Shown here: piece by piece, positions 1 to 9,040 of the stretch
Position numbering within the stretch: the first letter of the stretch is position 1
How the letters are laid out: the number at the start of each line of letters is the position of its first letter
Notes under the pieces: generated by a model
Database searches by the model: none
The model's input: the letters and a program-made list of their open reading frames with translations, nothing else
Told to the model about the DNA's origin: nothing
Assembly (NCBI RefSeq): GCF_014839835.1
Contig: NC_071617.1
Span: forward strand, 11,586,623 to 11,650,622
Origin: Dryobates pubescens
Taxonomy: Eukaryota > Chordata > Aves > Piciformes > Picidae
Length of the DNA: 64,000 nucleotides
Direction: 5' to 3'
Translations under genes and position numbers: made by a program

Positions 1-410
1 CATCCAGATCATCAATGAAGATGTTAAAGAGGATGGGGCCCAGCACTGATCCCTGGGAGACGCCACTGGTGACTGGCCACCAGCTGGATGTGGCACCATT
101 CACCACCACTCTCTGGGCTCGGCCCTCCAGCCAGTTCCTAACCCAGCACAGAGTGTTGCTGTCTAAGCCACAAGCTGACAGTTTAGACAGCTGTTTGCTG
201 TGGGGGACGGTGTCAAAGGCCTTGCTGAAGTCCAGGTAGACCACATCCACAGGCCTCCCCACATCCACCAGACGGGTCACCTGATCATAGAAGGAGATCA
301 GGTTGGAGAGGCAAGACCTGTCCTTCCTAAATCCATGTTGGCTGGACCTGAGCCCTTGGCCATCCTTCAGGCGCACAGCTATTGCCACCAGGATAATCTG
401 CTAGATGATG
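1..410 (-). mobile_element. CR1 LINE fragment, reverse-transcriptase region
   Basis: The reverse complement of the first 60 bases encodes [19 protein letters not shown], the conserved block just ahead of the catalytic FADD motif in CR1 reverse transcriptase. The rest of the piece reads as the upstream part of the same RT domain. The element runs off the left edge of the window, so its 3' end is not visible. Similarity ends near 410. No full frame is kept. Confidence 0.9.
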
Positions 411-796
411 AATAGTAGGTGACCTAGGAAAGTTACTTCAAGTCTGGTTGAGTTTCCTAGAAAACTGAAGCCACATTTACTTGCCTACAGCACATTAAAA
501 AAATCAACACAACAATAAAAAAAAGAGCCTAAGAGCAAAACTTGAAAGATTCAATACACTGGAAAGCCATGTGTATATAAATGCTACAGTCCTATCTGGT
601 TTCTTAACTTTGTTAGATAAACACATTAGATATACCGTTAGCATAACGGTATAAGCCACTGAGCAGATAAAAACAGGTCTCTGTTCTGATAAGAGCAACG
701 CTGTGGAGACAAGGAACATTCAGACTTCTCTCTCTTCTGTACACATATGTGGAAATCTGTGGTAATGGTTGCAATAAGCAGTGTGAGCAATCTGGC
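411..796. other. Intergenic, no gene seen
   Basis: AT-rich stretch between a CR1 piece and a probable LTR. Short open frames on the minus strand (504-719, 613-819) resemble nothing I know and are of chance length. The missing last exon of the vanin gene should lie downstream of 2494 on the minus strand, but nothing vanin-like is visible here. Confidence 0.5.
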
Positions 797-1250
797 AGTG
801 TAGGCCTAGAGCCTGACATGGTGATAGGCTGTGTCCAGCATGGGTGCGGAAGTGGCTAGCAGTATAGCAGAATAGTGCTGTGCCTGCACCGCCTAACCAA
901 AGCAGGACGCTGGTAGCTATAAACACAGAGAGTTGTCTTGGAATAACAGGACGCACACATGCATCAACAACCTCGTGTGTTATTACTAGTTTAACCAATA
1001 ATCAATAGTGATAGTGTGTGGTCACTCGTGAGGGGCCAATGAAGCCATGCCAGCAATGCCCTCCGAGTTTATATAAGCTGTAAAGGTTTTCTTACTATGC
1101 ACTTCTTCTATGCACTTCTTACTAGCCTGTCAGCTCTACTGTCTGCTCTGTACTATGCTTGCATTATAATCGAACAACACTGAAGCAATAAAGGAACAAT
1201 ACTAGATCATACTGATCAGCTGTATTGATTCCAATCTCCATCGTCACCAA
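797..1250 (+). mobile_element. Probable solo LTR (fossil), ends approximate
   Basis: The piece has the layout of an LTR. A TATA box (TTTATATAAG) near 1070 is followed about 115 bases later by AATAAA at 1187-1192, and a short U5-like tail ends near CATCGTCA at about 1250. I could not fix a target-site duplication, so both ends are approximate and the family is unassigned. No internal retroviral coding sequence adjoins it. It is treated as an old solo LTR. Confidence 0.5.
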
Positions 1251-1632
1251 AGAAATCTCCTTGAGGAGTTTTAGTACAGGGTCAACTCAGGGCCTTCACT
1301 TGAATCATTTGTAACACAGACATTTAGAAAAGCAGGATGAACACCACTAATGAAACTGATGTTTTCAGAGAAACCCAAGATATCTCCTTTTAAACCATAT
1401 CAAAAAGGAGAAAAATGCAAAGGGGCTGTAAGGAAAGTACTACAGAATCACAGAATCACCAAGACTGGAAGAGACCTCAAAGATCATCAAGTCCAACCTG
1501 TCACAGACCTCATGACTAAACTGTGGCACCAAGTGCCACGTCCAGTCCCCTCTTGAACACCTCCAGGGACGGTGACTCCACCACCTCCCTGGGCAGCACA
1601 TTCTAATGGCTAACAGGTCTCTCAGTGAAGAA

Positions 1633-2038
1633 CTAGCCTGGAATAAATCACAGCCTGGAGAAGAGGAGACTCTGGGGTGACCTTATTACTCTCTACAACT
1701 ACCTGAAGGGAGGTTGTAGACAGACGGATGTTAGTCTCTTCTCCCAGGTGGCCAGTACTAGGACAAGAGGACACAGTCTCAGGCTGCGCCAGGGGAGGTT
1801 CAGGCTGGATGTTAGGAAAAAGTTCTATACAGAGAGAGTGATTGCCCATTGGAATGGGCTGCCTGGGGAGGTGGTGGAGTCGCCATCATTGGAGGTTTTC
1901 AGGAGGAGACTTGATGGGGTGCTTGGTGCCGTGGGTTAGTTGTTTGGGTGGTGTTGGATTGGTTGATGGGTTGGACGCGATGATCTTGAAGGTCTCTTCC
2001 AACCTGGTTTATTCTATGTATTCTATGTATTCTATATG
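1633..2038 (+). mobile_element. CR1 3' end with TATTCTATG-type tail, nested
   Basis: Plus-strand 5'-truncated CR1 covering the last part of ORF2 and the 3' terminus. It ends 'aggtctcttccaacctggtttattctatg' followed by imperfect 9-base repeats of TATTCTATG. It interrupts an older minus-strand CR1, with AACT on both sides as a probable short target-site duplication. It belongs to the younger cohort in this window, together with those at 47676, 51674 and, on the other strand, 28864 and 41384. Confidence 0.88.
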
Positions 2039-2126
2039 TAACTTTCTCCTCACCTCAAGTCTAAACTTCCCCTGGCACAACTTGAGACTGTGTCCTCTTG
2101 TTCTGGTGCTGGTTGCCTGGGAGAAG

Positions 2127-2207
2127 AGATACATAGAATACATAGAATAGAATACATAGAATAAACCAGGTTGGAAGAGACCTTCAAGATCATCGCGTCC
2201 AACCCCC
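2127..2207 (-). mobile_element. Very short nested CR1 3' end (about 80 bp)
   Basis: Only the terminal part of a CR1 is present: the repeated TACATAGAA tail and the next roughly 40 bases ('accaggttggaagagaccttcaagatcatcgcgtcc' read on the plus strand). It sits inside the older minus-strand CR1 at 'gagaagaga|ccaacccc'. CCAA is shared by the insert end and the target, so the right junction is uncertain by a few bases. It is an extreme 5' truncation. Confidence 0.75.
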
Positions 2208-2660
2208 TCCTGGCCACAACCACCCTTCAAGTAGTTGTAGACAGCAATAAGGTCTCTCCTGAGCATCCTCTTCTCCAGGCTAAACAACCCCAGCTCCCTC
2301 AGCCTCTCCTCATAGGGCTTGTGCTCGAGGCCTCTCACCAACCTTGTTGCCCTTCTCTGGACACATTCATGTGTCTCAGTGTCCTTCTTAAACTGAAGGG
2401 CCCAGAACTGGACACAGTACTCAAGGTGTGGCCTAACCAGTGCTGCTAACCAGCAGCCTTCCCACTGTCCAGATAAAACCAAAGAATCTTTACCTGCAAA
2501 TAATACTCTCCTTCAACAACATGCAGCCCATCAAAAGCACCCAGAATACATATGTAATTTTCATGCCTTTCTGACATCTTGTAACTCAGATAGCAACAGA
2601 GATATGTCCTGCTGGGAAATGGCACCATTTCCTTCAGGTTCAGTGAGCTCTGTGAAGAAG

Positions 2661-2878
2661 GCTTTAAGCTTGAGTTGAGGAGAAAGTTCTTTACAGAGTT
2701 TTTAGCCATTGGAATGTGCTGCCCAGGGAGGTGGTGGAGTCACTGTCCCTGGAAGTGTTCAAGAGGGGATTGGATGTGGCACTTGGTGCCATGGTTTAGT
2801 AGTCCTGAGGTGTTGGGTGCCAGGTTGTACTTGATGATCTTTGAGGTCTTTTCCAACCTTATTGATTCTATGATTCTA
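2661..2878 (+). mobile_element. CR1 3' end inserted in a vanin exon
   Basis: Plus-strand CR1 terminus with 'gaggagaaagttctttacagag', 'gtggtggagtcactgtccctgg' and the end 'ccttattgattctatgattcta'. Vanin coding sequence abuts it on both sides: 'SLIVYHD' on the high-coordinate side and '[11 protein letters not shown]' on the low-coordinate side, both read on the minus strand. The insertion therefore lies within one former exon and opposes its reading direction. Confidence 0.9.
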
Positions 2879-3134
2879 AGAGATCATGGTAAACAATGAG
2901 ACTGAAATAGTGATTGTTTGATGAAAGTGGTGCAATCCCAATGGCATGCAATTTCCAGTTAATAGCAGCAGGATAGTCAGGAGAGAGACAGGGGCATGAA
3001 TACAGTTCTGTCACCAAAAGGTGACCATTTGCCATTTCTGTGCTGTAGTAACATGCACTTGGACCATCTGGCACATAAACACCACTCTCTACAAACACAA
3101 CATCAGAAAGCTGATGAATGGGATAGGTAAGCAA

Positions 3135-3600
3135 TTTTCACTAAACAAGTTTTATCCTAATGTTTACCAGATTATTTTGAAAGTAAATTAAGCCTTCACA
3201 GACTAATCTAATGTTTTTTTGCAATCAATGGAAAGTAGACCAAACTCTGATGTTTCATGCTTTTTAAGTGACAAGATAAGTGTGCTAATTATATGCCATT
3301 ACATATGATTTAAGTGGCAATATAGTCCTCATTTGAAGCTGCATTGGAGATCAGTATTTCTGATTAAAATGGTAGTACTGTGAAGTCAAACAATTCTGTA
3401 AGGAAAAGATACTACTGAAAGTGACATCTTTATGCAAGCTCTTTACAGAAAGACATAAATCTTTAAAGCCCTGAGTAAAACCTATTCATAAAGAATATGA
3501 GTCATATGGTGGAGAATTGAAGGAACAGTCCTATTATCTGCTTGTATTTGGAAGATGAAGTTAGGGCTACATTTTAACACCACCAGTAAATCACAGATTA
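3135..3600. other. Non-coding, between vanin pseudogene blocks
   Basis: In an intact vanin gene this interval should carry the exon with the catalytic cysteine. I searched both strands by eye for FGSFGIFTCFD or FPTAWMNVLP-like runs and found none. The stretch is AT-rich and shows no repeat I recognise. Confidence 0.5.
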
Positions 3601-4494
3601 TAGATCCTTGGGGACATTAAACTGCTTCTCTGTCACAAAAAGGTTGTACTGCAGGTTTTACTATAGGAAAAGAAGGAATAGAGAGGAAAAAAATAGAAAT
3701 CATAGTGTTTAAATCAGACTGATATTGAATGCAATTTCCATTCATTTAAACACAAGTAAGGGTGACTGTGGATATATTATATCTTTATTTTGAAAAGAGG
3801 AATTCATACTGCTACAGGAGGAGTCAAGCACAAATATTTGCAGATCTGATTTACAGCAGTGAAAGGGATTCACATTAAGTCAGCACAAGTTTAGGAGATT
3901 AATGAATATCTCATGTGTTACTTCTTCTTGGGAAGCAGTAAAAACTGAGGACTTACTGAGTTTTAGTTAGTGTAATTTAATTTCTCATTATTAAATTCAG
4001 AATGGCAGGAATGAAGATATCTTAAGGCACTGGCTTTCACCTGCCCCCTGACATCTCTCTATAATGATTCTATGTACAAATACATTTAAGTCTTGGAGGC
4101 AGCTTTTGTTTCACATCTTGAATCAGCCAAGGATCAGGCACTTCCTGAATGTTGTAAAATCCTCTTACCTTCTGATAACAAGTCATCAGTTTCCTTTCTG
4201 AGATAATGTTGGTATTATACTGATATTGACTACCATTTGGGTACATCAGATGACTCAAGTTCTGTGACTTCTGGTCTTCCATATATTTGCAACCACATAC
4301 ATGGAATATTCCTTGCCAGACAGCTCAGTCTTACCCAGCAGGGGTGAGGGAGCAGATCTAAACATCAGGTAAGGAAGAAAGGTAATAAAACATCAGAACC
4401 AGTCAATCCATGAGAATGTCAACACTAAGACTACAGATCACGAGAACGACAGGTTTCATTAATTCCTGTCTGATATGACACTATCGTATTCTGT

Positions 4495-4712
4495 TCAACA
4501 GAAGGCAGCGCGATTGCGCCTCCAAGTCCAACGGGCTGAAACTCCAGCGTTACCGCTCGTCACAGAGGGCTTCCTTGCACTGAAAGCGAATCTTGGCACC
4601 TCCAAGTCTCCCTCTGCTGCCGCCGTGTGGCACAGCATTGAAACTACACGGGCGCACGGGCTAACCTCAGCTGCTCTGCTTCAGCTCTTGATTTGGCCGC
4701 TGTGCTGAGGTA
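4495..4712. other. Small CpG-rich patch of unknown origin
   Basis: A roughly 220-base stretch with many CpG dinucleotides ('gcagcgcgattgcgcc', 'gcgttaccgctcgtc', 'tgccgccgtg', 'acgggcgcacggg') stands out sharply from AT-rich flanks. It contains a short plus-strand open frame (4475-4708) with no recognisable domain. It could be a small promoter of an unannotated RNA, or an inserted fragment. Confidence 0.4.
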
Positions 4713-5095
4713 GTTTAGGATTTGTCGTCTCTGTGGTGCGGTTTGTTATCTTTCTTCAAATACTGCAGTTTCCAAAAAATGGTGCAATGTACTCGGGAAA
4801 ATAACAGAATAAAAAGGCTATCACATCGTGACTCAAAAACGTAAAACTGAAATTGTGCAGTATGTGCTTTCAGTAGCAGCTGTTACTTTATTCCTAATAA
4901 ACCTATATCTTAATTTTCTACAACATGCACGGAATACAGTACTGAAAGGTAGATTCCGTGAGTTTTTTGTTTCTCATTTAACTAAGTCTTAACCTTTATT
5001 AACAGGCATATTAAAATTCACCAATAAAACAAATCTACAGTGTGAAAAAAATTACAAAGTATGATGAAAGAAGTAGTCTGAAGCTATATATGGCA
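4713..5095. other. Intergenic, nothing recognised
   Basis: AT-rich sequence between the CpG-rich patch and a long CR1. No repeat, exon or RNA gene was recognised. Confidence 0.5.
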
Positions 5096-6122
5096 AGCCA
5101 GAGAGTGGTGGTGAATGGTGCCACATCCAGCAGGAGGCCAGTCACCAGTGGCATACCCCAGGGATCAGTACCGGGCCCCATCCTCTTTAGCATCTTCATT
5201 GATGATATGGATGAGGGGGTTGAGTCAGTCATCAGCAAATTTGCAGATGACACCAAGTTGGGAGCAGATGTTGGTCAGTTAGAGAGTGGAAGGGCTCTGC
5301 AGAGGGACCTCGACTGACTGGACAGATGGGCAGAGTCCAATGGAACGGCATTCATCAAATCCAATTGCCAGGTGCTGCACTTTGGCCACGGCAACCCCAT
5401 GCAGAGCTACAGGCTGGGGTCAGGGTGGCTGGAGAGCTGCCAAACGGAGAGGGACCTGGGGGTGCTGATTGACAGCTGCCTGAATATGAGCCAGCAGTGT
5501 GCCCAGGTGGCCAAGAAGGCCAGTGGCATCCTGGCCTGCATTACGAATAGTGTGGCCAGCAGGAGCAGGGAAGTCATTGTGCCCCTGGACTCTGCATTGG
5601 TTAGGCCACACCTTGAGTACTGTGTCCAGTTCTGGGCCCCTCAGTTTAAGAAAGACATCAAGACACTTGAACGTGTCCAGGGAAGGGCAACAAGGCTGGT
5701 GAGAGGCCTTGAGCACAGCCCTGTGAGGAGAGGCTGAGGGAGCTGGGATTGTTTAGCCTGGAGAAGACGAGGCTCAGGGGAGATCTCATTGCTCTCTACA
5801 ACTACCTGAAAGGTGGTTGTAGCCAGGAGGGGGTTGATCTCTTCTCTCTAGCAACCGGCACCAGAACAAGAGGACACAGTCTCCAGCTGTGCCAGGGGAA
5901 GTTTAGGCTCGAGGTGAGGAGAAAGTTCTTCATGGAGAGAGTCGTTCGTCATTGGAATGTGATGCCCAGGGAGGTGGTGGAGTCACCATCCCTGGAGGTG
6001 TTCAAGAGGGGATTGGACGTGGCACTTGGTGCCATGGTCTAGTCATGAGGTCTGCAGTGACAGGTTGGACTCAATGATCTTTGAGGTCTCTTCCAACCTT
6101 GATGATTCTGTGATACTGTGAA
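5096..6122 (+). mobile_element. CR1 LINE, about 1 kb 3' half including RT motifs
   Basis: The longest CR1 copy in the window. Its first part encodes [29 protein letters not shown] and [11 protein letters not shown], the RT block with its catalytic FADD. The next part reads through [20 protein letters not shown], the 'thumb'/C-terminal region ([26 protein letters not shown]) and the 3' terminus ending 'ccaaccttgatgattctgtgatactgtga'. The reading frame is broken at several places, for example a stop after RDLD near 5315 and a frame change near 5735. Two long sub-frames survive (5372-5737, 5749-6042). Confidence 0.95.
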
Positions 6123-7209
6123 CTACATGATGTCTACCCTCACTCCATTTCACATAAGTTGCTTCAAGACACTTTAAACTATCAGTGACCATTCCTGGAT
6201 GCAACTGTATTTCCCATCAGACAGGTCCTCTGTGTGCAGCAGGGAACGTATCTTCCAGCATCAGCACGTGGAATCTAGTCCACTTGTGGGCCTTTGAGAT
6301 GCTCAAGATAAGGGTGTATTCTTTCTCATAACAATCCAACCACAAATGTCATCCTCAGAAGACACAGTGATATGGGCACCCTAGAACCAACGCAGATACT
6401 TCCAAAATACCATTAATAAAATGAATAAATGGTCACCATTTACCAGAATGAGTGTCTCTAATTTTTTCATACCTGTCTGGCTGCTTCTGTTGATAGCCTC
6501 TTCCAAAACTGTTATATTTTTGTCCACCAGCACCAAGGCACTTCAGTGAAACTGGCACTTCAGTGTCCTCTAACAAGACCATGCTGTGCTGAGATGGCTG
6601 CAACATAGCTGTCCAGGACACCCATCTCCAGAGTGGACAGCACCAAGAGCGCAGCAGAGTTACAAGCTTTAGGAAGCCCCATGAAGACAAAGCCTTGCAC
6701 AACCCCCGTGAATTCCTTGGGGTGGCAAAAAGCTACACCAGGAGATGCAATCACCCTGCCCACAAAGACCCACAATAAAGGCAAAAGAGCCACCAGCATT
6801 GAGCAATTTTGCCATTAACCACAAGCAGCAAAGTCACAGGGAAGTCACCACTATGCTGCAGCTGAAGGAACACATCACCTGCTATCTGCCTATGATTCAG
6901 GTGTGATATTGCTGTAGTAGTGTGCAGCTCAGGTCACAGCAAGAAAACAAGCTTGAGTCTGAGAAACCTCAGAGACCAGAGATGTTCCAGGCCAAACATG
7001 AGGGTGCAGGGTGCATGCAGGGCTGCAGCAGCAGGTGACTGACCCCGAGCTTGCTGCTGCCACACTGTCACTGTCTGTGACATCCTGACTTGGCTGCTCC
7101 AATCCAGCATAATAGCTTGAGGTGTACATTCCTGGTTTCAGTAAAGTCTAGCACCTGCTAAAGAAAGAAAGGGAGCTATTGCCAAGGGACCCTGGTGCAT
7201 CACACTTGA
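6123..7209. other. Intergenic, no gene seen
   Basis: No recognisable exon or repeat. Open frames of 60-90 codons on both strands overlap one another and show no domain. Confidence 0.5.
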
Positions 7210-7657
7210 GCTGGCTACCAGAGCAGTTCATAGGATCACAGGATGTTAGGGGTTGGAAGGAACCTCTGAAGGTCATTGAGTCCAACCCCGCTGCAAGAGC
7301 AGGACCACAGAAGCTAGCACAGGTTGCACAGGAACACAACCAGATGGGTCTTGAAAATCTCCAGAGAAGGAGATTCCACAACCTCCCTGGGCAGCCCGTT
7401 TCAGTACTCTGTGACCCTCACAGTGAAGAAGTTCCTTCTCATGTTGAGGTGGAACCTCCTGTGCTGTAGTTTATACCCATTACCCTATCATAGGGTGCAA
7501 CTGTGAAGAGCCTGTCCCTTCCCCTCTTGACACACAGCCCTCTGATATTTATAAATATTCATTAAATCCACTCTCGGTCTTCTCTTCAGACTAAACAGCT
7601 CCAGGTCTCTCAACCTTTCCACATAAGGCACATGCAGCAGTCCCTTAATCATCCTCA
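7210..7657 (-). mobile_element. CR1 3' region, older subfamily
   Basis: Minus-strand copy recognised by 'ggttggaaggaacctctgaaggtcattgagtccaacccc', 'ttccacaacctccctgggcagcc' and 'gttccttctcatgttgaggtggaacctcctgtg'. These read as the reverse complement of a CR1 terminus of a different, more diverged subfamily than most copies here. A related one lies at 11409. Confidence 0.85.
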
Positions 7658-7864
7658 TAAAGACAGAAAAAGGTAAAGAGCAAAAGGCTAAAAGGAGTGA
7701 GAGTGATTCCCTATGAAAAGAAGAAAGGGGAGAGCCTTTTTTTGCCAAAATCTACCATACATAGAGTTCTAATTGCTAGTGACCCAAACAGGTCTCTGGC
7801 AGAACAAGTATTTCTCAGGTGAATTCCAGTAGCTACTCACAAGAGAATCTGCTTGCTAGGACAG

Positions 7865-7990
7865 GTGTTCAAGAACAGATTGGACGTGGCACTTGGTGCC
7901 ATGGTCTAGTCACGAGGTCTGTAGAGACAGGTTGGACTTGATGATCCTTGGGGTCTCTTCCAACCTTAGTTATACTGTGATACTGTGACT
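7865..7990 (+). mobile_element. Short CR1 3' end
   Basis: Terminal 125 bases of CR1: 'gattggacgtggcacttggtgccatgg', 'caggttggacttgatgatccttggggtctcttccaacctt', ending 'actgtgatactgtgac'. Severely 5'-truncated. Confidence 0.88.
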
Positions 7991-8554
7991 AGAACATTTT
8001 TATTACTTATGGGGAAAATCAGTACCACAGAGAACCCATTTTAGGACTCAGTTCCAGGCTCAAGGACAAATTAAAATACTTTTGCCACAACTGAGGTCAA
8101 GAAGTCTAATGTCAGTTTGGCAGGTATGATCTTGTCTCAGTCACCCCTGAGTTGTTTTGCTGAGCATCTGGAAGAAGTGAGAAGATATATTTTTTTAAAC
8201 CCCATTGTTGAAAAATAGTAGCCATAGACTCTTGATAGATTTACTGCTGCAGAGGCAGGCGGTACCAACATTCCAGCTGGCACTTACTGGTAAAACAGAG
8301 CTCATACTCCCCAAACTGAGTGTTCATATATCTACAAACATATGTCTGTATGTGTATTTATGTACACACACACACACACACAATGCCAAATCTCCTCCAA
8401 AACTTAAGATCAATTAGCTCTATGTAGAGGTGCCAACTCTTCTCTTCATTACCTTTCCCTCCCCTTTTCAGGCAGTTTCAAGACAGTACAAGTGCTGGTA
8501 GACACAAAGCCTTCTAGACTCTGGTTGTCTAAGAAAACTTGCAAAGCTTAGCAA
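7991..8554. other. Intergenic between vanin remains and SLC18B1 3' end
   Basis: No gene seen. It contains a short (AC)n run at 8364-8382. Its right end is the presumed 3' end of the SLC18B1 transcript. Confidence 0.5.
8364..8382. repeat. (AC)n microsatellite
   Basis: About nine uninterrupted AC units after 'tatgtacac'. Simple sequence repeat without other context. Confidence 0.95.
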
Positions 8555-8570
8555 AACCCAAAAAAGTTGC

Positions 8571-8576
8571 TTTATT
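8571..8576 (-). terminator. SLC18B1: Candidate polyadenylation signal of SLC18B1
   Basis: The plus strand reads TTTATT, so AATAAA on the minus strand, about 465 bases past the SLC18B1 stop codon. No clearer signal lies between. A 3'UTR of roughly 470-490 bases follows if it is used. Assigned by position only. Confidence 0.5.
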
Positions 8577-9040
8577 GAAAACAGTATTGTGCTTAATGCT
8601 TTGTCATTTCAAATTCCATTTCAACCTGTTGTTCTCTGATGCAGTATTACAAAATTATGAACTTCCTTGTAAAAAAATACAGAAAATCACCGTAGCAAAA
8701 TAGGAGCTTTACCCAAGAATAATGCACAGCAGGCTCAAGGATAGAAATCAGACATTTGAAAATGCACCTCTTCACATACAGTGGTGCACTGTATACAGAA
8801 CACAACAAGCTGGTGTCTGAGAGTTACTCATCCCTTCAGCCAATCCACATCATGACTTCCAAAAGAAAGGCAGTCAATGTTTAGTGCTTCGAAACAGTGA
8901 TGCAGCTGCAACTAAACCAGAACCGATGGTTCACTACGGGATCATGTATCCCAGCTCCAAAACAATGAAACGCTTAAGTCCACTGGTCTCCACACCAGGT
9001 TAAACCACAACAGGAAACAGAGAACTGAAAGCATGTCTGA

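Larger units (their letters stand above)
1441..2447 (-). mobile_element. Older CR1 3' part, split by two later CR1 insertions
   Basis: One minus-strand CR1 lies in three pieces: 1441-1632, 2039-2126 and 2208-2447. Laid end to end they follow the CR1 3' consensus without a gap: tail and 3'UTR-like part, then the block reading GAGAAGTTC.. in reverse, then the upstream segment. The first break falls inside the phrase 'gaagaactttctcc', with AACT repeated on both sides. The second falls inside 'gagaagagaccaaccccc'. The intervening DNA is CR1 too (separate entries), so this element was inserted first. Confidence 0.85.
2494..4345 (-). pseudogene. Vanin (pantetheinase) pseudogene, partial
   Basis: Three blocks match the vanin family in order. 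(1) 4345-4169: MYVVANI, then a shifted frame with GSQYQYNTNIISERKLMTCYQK, ending in a donor GTAAGAG at the same place as human VNN1 'ARYHK'. (2) 3648-3604: after an acceptor CTGCAG, YNLFVTEKQFNVPKD, like VNN1 'QNLFMGENQFNVPKE'. (3) about 3120-2494: SGVYVPDGPSACYYSTEM, AAINWKLHAIGIAPLSS, then after an inserted CR1 [11 protein letters not shown], then in another frame [11 protein letters not shown] and [17 protein letters not shown] with donor GTAAAG. Vanins are GPI-anchored nitrilase-family enzymes that split pantetheine into pantothenate and cysteamine. The part with the catalytic cysteine (FTCFD in VNN1), the first exons and the last exon are not visible. At least two frameshifts plus the CR1 make it non-functional. 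Its place beside the 3' end of SLC18B1 fits amniote gene order. Confidence 0.88.

Noticed and set aside
3540-3600. Plus-strand 'ttttaacaccacc' resembling vanin FNTT coding, suggesting an inversion
   Set aside because: Similarity covers only about a dozen bases and does not extend to either side.
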